The translations under genes and the position numbers were made by a program. From NCBI GenBank assembly GCA_028023455.1, contig JAQFVV010012395.1, forward strand, positions 3,720,001-3,784,000: 64,000 bases of DNA, given 5' to 3'. The notes beneath the pieces were generated by a model. That model did no database searches and was not told where the DNA came from. It saw only the letters and a list, made by a program, of their open reading frames with translations. The stretch is from Epiperipatus broadwayi. Lineage: Eukaryota > Onychophora > Udeonychophora > Euonychophora > Peripatidae. Shown piece after piece: positions 60,576-64,000 of this stretch; the first letter of the stretch is position 1, and the number at the start of each line of letters is the position of its first letter.

Positions 60576-61084
60576 AACTATAAACAAAATTTCAAATGAG
60601 TTTTATATTAAGCAGCTTCATCATTCATATACTTAATGGACCGTGATTTCAAAGGCTTCTTTACTTTAATCTAAAAGAAGCCAAAGACTAGTTGATAGAA
60701 TATATCTAAAAGTATCATTCATTATGTTATTGTTTGCTCTATGATAATTAAGCAACTTTAATACTATTTAAACTTTGCAGTTTTAAAAACTATTTATTTT
60801 AAATATTAATCAGATTATATAAAAAAATTTACTAAATGATCTCATTAATTATATTAATTAAATTTAATTTATAGATCAAAATGATGAATATATATAACTC
60901 AAATATGCATAATGCTAAACTGGAAATATTACAATTGTGACTTCAATAATAATTGCATAACCCAGCAAATCAATTTATTGGTATCTTATTGTCCTAAAAG
61001 AATCAGTCATTCAAATGCAGCCCTCTATTTTTTTTCCATCTAGTAGTATAAGCTCAAGTAATGAGATAATACCAAAAGAAATCC

Positions 61085-61775
61085 CTAACCTTAATATTTG
61101 AATCTCCACCTTAGAACCAATTTTTGGACCTTTTAGGCCTGAAATTTAAAGCTGGAAGAAATGCATGTAGGCAATCAGCAATGATTGCTTATCTGTCAAA
61201 CTAAAAACTTGAAATTCAAATTAGCCTCAGATTTTGTAACCCAAGATCATCTGTTTAAACAATTACATAGATTTGAAACCAGTTCTGTCATCTCTACATT
61301 AACTATAGGCATATTATTATTCTGGGTAGGAATATTAATAATAAGAATATTTTCCAAAGTATAAGATAAAAGGAAATCTCCATTTTCATTGCTATCTACT
61401 ATAAGTTTGAGTACTAGATATATAAAAAATCCTACTCTTAATATTTGAAACCCATCCAGAGTTTAATTTCTTATTTTTGTTTTTATCAATGAAGTACAGG
61501 ATTCAAAGTTGGAAAGAATATGTGTGTGTGTGTATATATATATATATGAAAACCAGTCCTCTGGTTGAAATATAATATTATTTATTGGATTTATAAGTCT
61601 TTTTTTTTTGTTTTTATATATATACATTCAGCAATCATCTAACTGTTAATCTTAAAACTTGAATTTCAAATTTGTATAACATTTTGAACTCAAGTCAACT
61701 TGCTTGAATAGTTATATAGATTTGAAACCAATTCATTAACTATATAGGTACATTATAAAATGGTGATAACAACAA
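61085..61775 (+). repeat. Degenerate direct repeat, two units
   Basis: TTAATATTTGAA..CC near 61091 and 61438, then AAAACTTGAA(A/T)TTCAAA and ATAGATTTGAAACCA blocks recur in the same order, the second unit carrying a (TG)n(TA)n insert at 61521-61548. Confidence 0.7.
61521..61548. repeat. (TG)n(TA)n microsatellite
   Basis: TGTGTGTGTGTG followed by TATATATATATA. Confidence 0.95.
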
Positions 61776-62258
61776 TAAATTACCAATCACTCAGTTGAAA
61801 TTGTAATAGTTACAGTTTTATAATATAGTGTGTGTTGTTATATGTAATCTATGAATATTGATTTATTGCAAATAAAGATATTTCCTGGTTAATTGTTCCT
61901 GCACAACACTTGAGTGAGTCATTCCTCACCATATTTACTCTAGAAATGTACATATTTTAACATTCTCTGAACTCTGTTAAATACATGCTAATTAATTCAA
62001 AATTATTCAGAAGTTGCATAACATAAAACTGCTGACATAATTAAGTGTGTGTGCGCAAGAAACTCTGTGAAACAGACACAGAGATATAAAATGTTATAAG
62101 CATAAGAAAAAAATGCACAAACATTCTAAAAGCTGTTCTACAAATATAGATTATCTTCTCAGATGATTAATATTTAGTTTTTCTTTAATTAAGCACTTTA
62201 ATACGCTGGATGAAAAAGCTATTAGTGGTAACAAAAACAATTAAAGTAAATTAATCAG

Positions 62259-62305
62259 GCCTAGTACTTTCGAGGTTTTGTCCCTCATATTCATGGTTAA
62301 AATAG
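62259..62305 (-). ncRNA. Degenerate hammerhead-like fold 3' of a Penelope-like fragment
   Basis: Minus strand: AUGA, GGG..CUC stem II, GAAA (via CUCGAAA), A-G-UA-C-U stem III, A17, GGCC. The 5' half of the core (CUGAUGA) is not intact and stem I is weak. The position mirrors 32143-32184. Confidence 0.35.
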
Positions 62306-62339
62306 ATTTTCAAATCATAGCTGTGATATTTATAAATAA

Positions 62340-62860
62340 TAATGTATGTAAATATGTATGTAAATCAACTTGTCCATTTTCTTGAAATAGCAAAACACAT
62401 GTCATGTCTATTGAACTCATTGTTATCATTGATGATAAAGTACGCCTCTTTAATCTTCCTTTTACAAATTGTTAGACTCAGCATACACCAATTTAGGGTT
62501 GGAGTGATCGAACACATGACCAGCCTGCTTCTCATGTTCAACAAATATTGAGATGTTATCATTATTCTTTTTTGATCTTCTTTAAGTATACATGTGCTGA
62601 GCAGTTCTATTATGTACAGTGGCCTTGGTCTCCCCATAATATGTGGCACTGCATCCAGCCTGAGGGCATGAAAAGCTATATATGACCTGGGGTGTTTGGG
62701 ATGGATCAATTCTGTCCTTCACATTGTTAATAAGTTTGTTAGTATTAGGGGGAGTGCGAAAGCCGACCTTAAATTCATTCATTAAAGTTTTTATAAGCTG
62801 TTTAGATACTTTGGTGATATATGGGAGGGTGATTTGAGAATTACCTTTAATAAACTTTCA
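62340..62860 (-). pseudogene. Penelope-like element: GIY-YIG endonuclease with preceding linker
   Basis: The best preserved of three such fragments. The minus frame 62782-62582 reads NEFKVGFRTPPNTNKLINNV (pre-endonuclease linker), then VIYSFSCPQAGCSATYYGET and HNRTAQH, i.e. the Y.......YYGET..R...H core of the GIY-YIG nuclease with its Cys pair. After frame changes DNISIFVEHEKQAGHVFDHS and KRKIKEAYFI complete the domain. In Penelope-like elements this nuclease primes target DNA for reverse transcription. The RT is missing, and stops make this copy dead. Confidence 0.78.
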
Positions 62861-62879
62861 TTAAGTTTTAACTGTGTTA

Positions 62880-64000
62880 TTATTTTTGTTTTATTATAGA
62901 TGCAACCCGGCTGGTATTTTAAAGGTAAACAGAAGATTGGTGAAGTTGACAGAATAATCTACAGAAAACAACAGATTGATTCAGGTGACGTCAGAATCTT
63001 AAAAATAATAATACATTGGTGCAGTTAATGACTGAAAGACTTGCAATATCTTTTGTATATGAAACAGACAAATTCTGGTACAATGGCATTACAAATAATA
63101 TTATAAAGGAATGTCAACAATACAATAGACTAGTGCCCATAAGTAGAGCATATACAGAAGTATGTGATGATAAATAAGATAGAGAATGACAAGCTAAAGG
63201 TAACAACATATTGATGAAGCTGACAGGCAAAAGTCTCCAGAAGAAGTAGCAAAGTTAAAGCCATAAGAGAAATTAACTGCACATTTTCAACTGGTGATGT
63301 CAAAATGGATATCATATTTGCATTTCAGAAACAGGAAACATACAACAAATGAGAAATACCAAGAGTTATCAAAAGGGTAACTTTAACTCTGAGTTGAATG
63401 TCATACTCTTCAATCAATTGTTATGGGGAATGATCAATATCAAGCTATGACAAGTTTTCTTGGGTAAGTTAATGCTGATTTATAAGCACAAAGTTGACAA
63501 ATATATAACTCTTGAATTAATTAAAAAATGCTGCAGGGCTCCAACACAAAAGAAAGGAGTTAACATTTAAAATGACAGTAAATAAAATAGACATTGAAGC
63601 TACAATATCAAAGTCCTACAAAAGTCTTTATATGGTCATGATAAAGAGGGTCATTTGAAGAAGACTTGTAAATTTAAATGTGAAAAAATGTTATAAATGT
63701 GGGAAAACTGGACACTTTGTCACGCAAAAAATAAAAATAGTAAAGGGGATTTATGTGTGGGCTTCAAATCACAGAAAGAAAGTCTAAAAAAAAAAACTGA
63801 AATTAAAACAATAAATGGCATGGACAATAAACATATTTTACTGAAAGTTTATATTTGCAGTTAAAACATCAATATAAAAATTAATATTGGCACAAGTTGT
63901 CTTTAATCTCACAAAAGGAAATAGATGAAAATAATAAAGAAGACTAAAAGAGCATTAGTGTTGAAAAGGTGGAGTTGAACACCCTCTTACTTATACTTCC
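62880..64000 (+). pseudogene. Decayed gypsy-type gag/protease region (runs off window)
   Basis: GHLKKTCKFKCEK is readable near 63645-63690, followed in another frame by CYKCGKTGHF (about 63690-63720): the double zinc knuckle typical of Gag nucleocapsid in K02A2.6-like gypsy elements, with the last Cys of the second knuckle lost. Downstream near 63880 INIGTSC.. occupies the place of the protease DTG motif. LMTERLA near 63026 may be an older Gag piece. Dense stops mark it as an old relic, plus strand, antisense to the anoctamin gene. Confidence 0.5.

Noticed and set aside
1-64000. Bacterial features (operons, CRISPR arrays, ribosome binding sites), rRNA or functional tRNA genes
   Set aside because: None seen; the only tRNA-like boxes belong to the SINEs, and the repeats are LTR, MITE or satellite in type.

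Overview
This is a eukaryotic, strongly AT-rich window with no operons and almost no long open frames. It is best read as a transposon-loaded animal locus. Two short minus-strand exons (58311-58442 and 40998-41114), with consensus splice sites and a 17-kb intron between them, encode the last transmembrane part of an anoctamin (TMEM16), closest in my judgement to ANO10. tRNA-derived SINEs with poly-C/G ends, Penelope-like remnants, Ty3/gypsy elements and several MITEs suggest a mollusc, probably a cephalopod such as an octopus. That assignment is inference.

Layout. 1-32012 is almost pure LTR retrotransposon. Element 1 (minus, about 2.2-kb LTRs, non-coding 1.64-kb interior) ends at 5816. Then comes an (AT)n tract and element 2 (plus, 5863-21291), whose LTRs are about 5.4 kb and whose interior codes only for a coiled-coil Gag-like remnant. 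Its 3' LTR is interrupted by a 2.69-kb TIR transposon (14983-17674). A second (AT)n tract is followed by two tail-to-tail elements of one Ty3/gypsy family. Element 3 (plus, 21310-27463) keeps protease-RT-RNase H-integrase but has lost gag. Element 4 (minus, 27457-32012) keeps gag but has lost pol. A third (AT)n tract closes the array. All coding parts carry stops or frameshifts.

32-41 kb holds debris: a Penelope-like GIY-YIG fragment, a hAT MITE with perfect 8-bp TSD, an exon-like block of unknown identity, a second Penelope-like fragment, a foldback repeat, LINE endonuclease and RT fragments, and a 0.5-kb near-perfect palindrome just past the anoctamin exon. 41-58 kb is the anoctamin intron: a third copy of the foldback family, a pogo/Tigger-like MITE, an inverted SINE pair, and a 3.4-kb solo LTR flanked by (AT)n. 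58-64 kb is upstream intron with a direct repeat bearing 50-bp TIRs, a third Penelope-like fragment, and a decayed gypsy gag with zinc knuckles.

Most interesting. (i) Hammerhead-ribozyme-like folds occur in three unrelated repeat contexts: both arms of the 40-kb palindrome plus a sense-strand copy just inside the anoctamin 5' splice site, the foldback family, and the 3' flanks of Penelope-like fragments. (ii) Successive LTR elements are inserted in (AT)n tracts. (iii) A complementary gag-only/pol-only tail-to-tail pair. (iv) A gypsy-like element with exceptionally long LTRs whose ends are built of tandem PBS-like units. No complete, evidently functional autonomous element is present.
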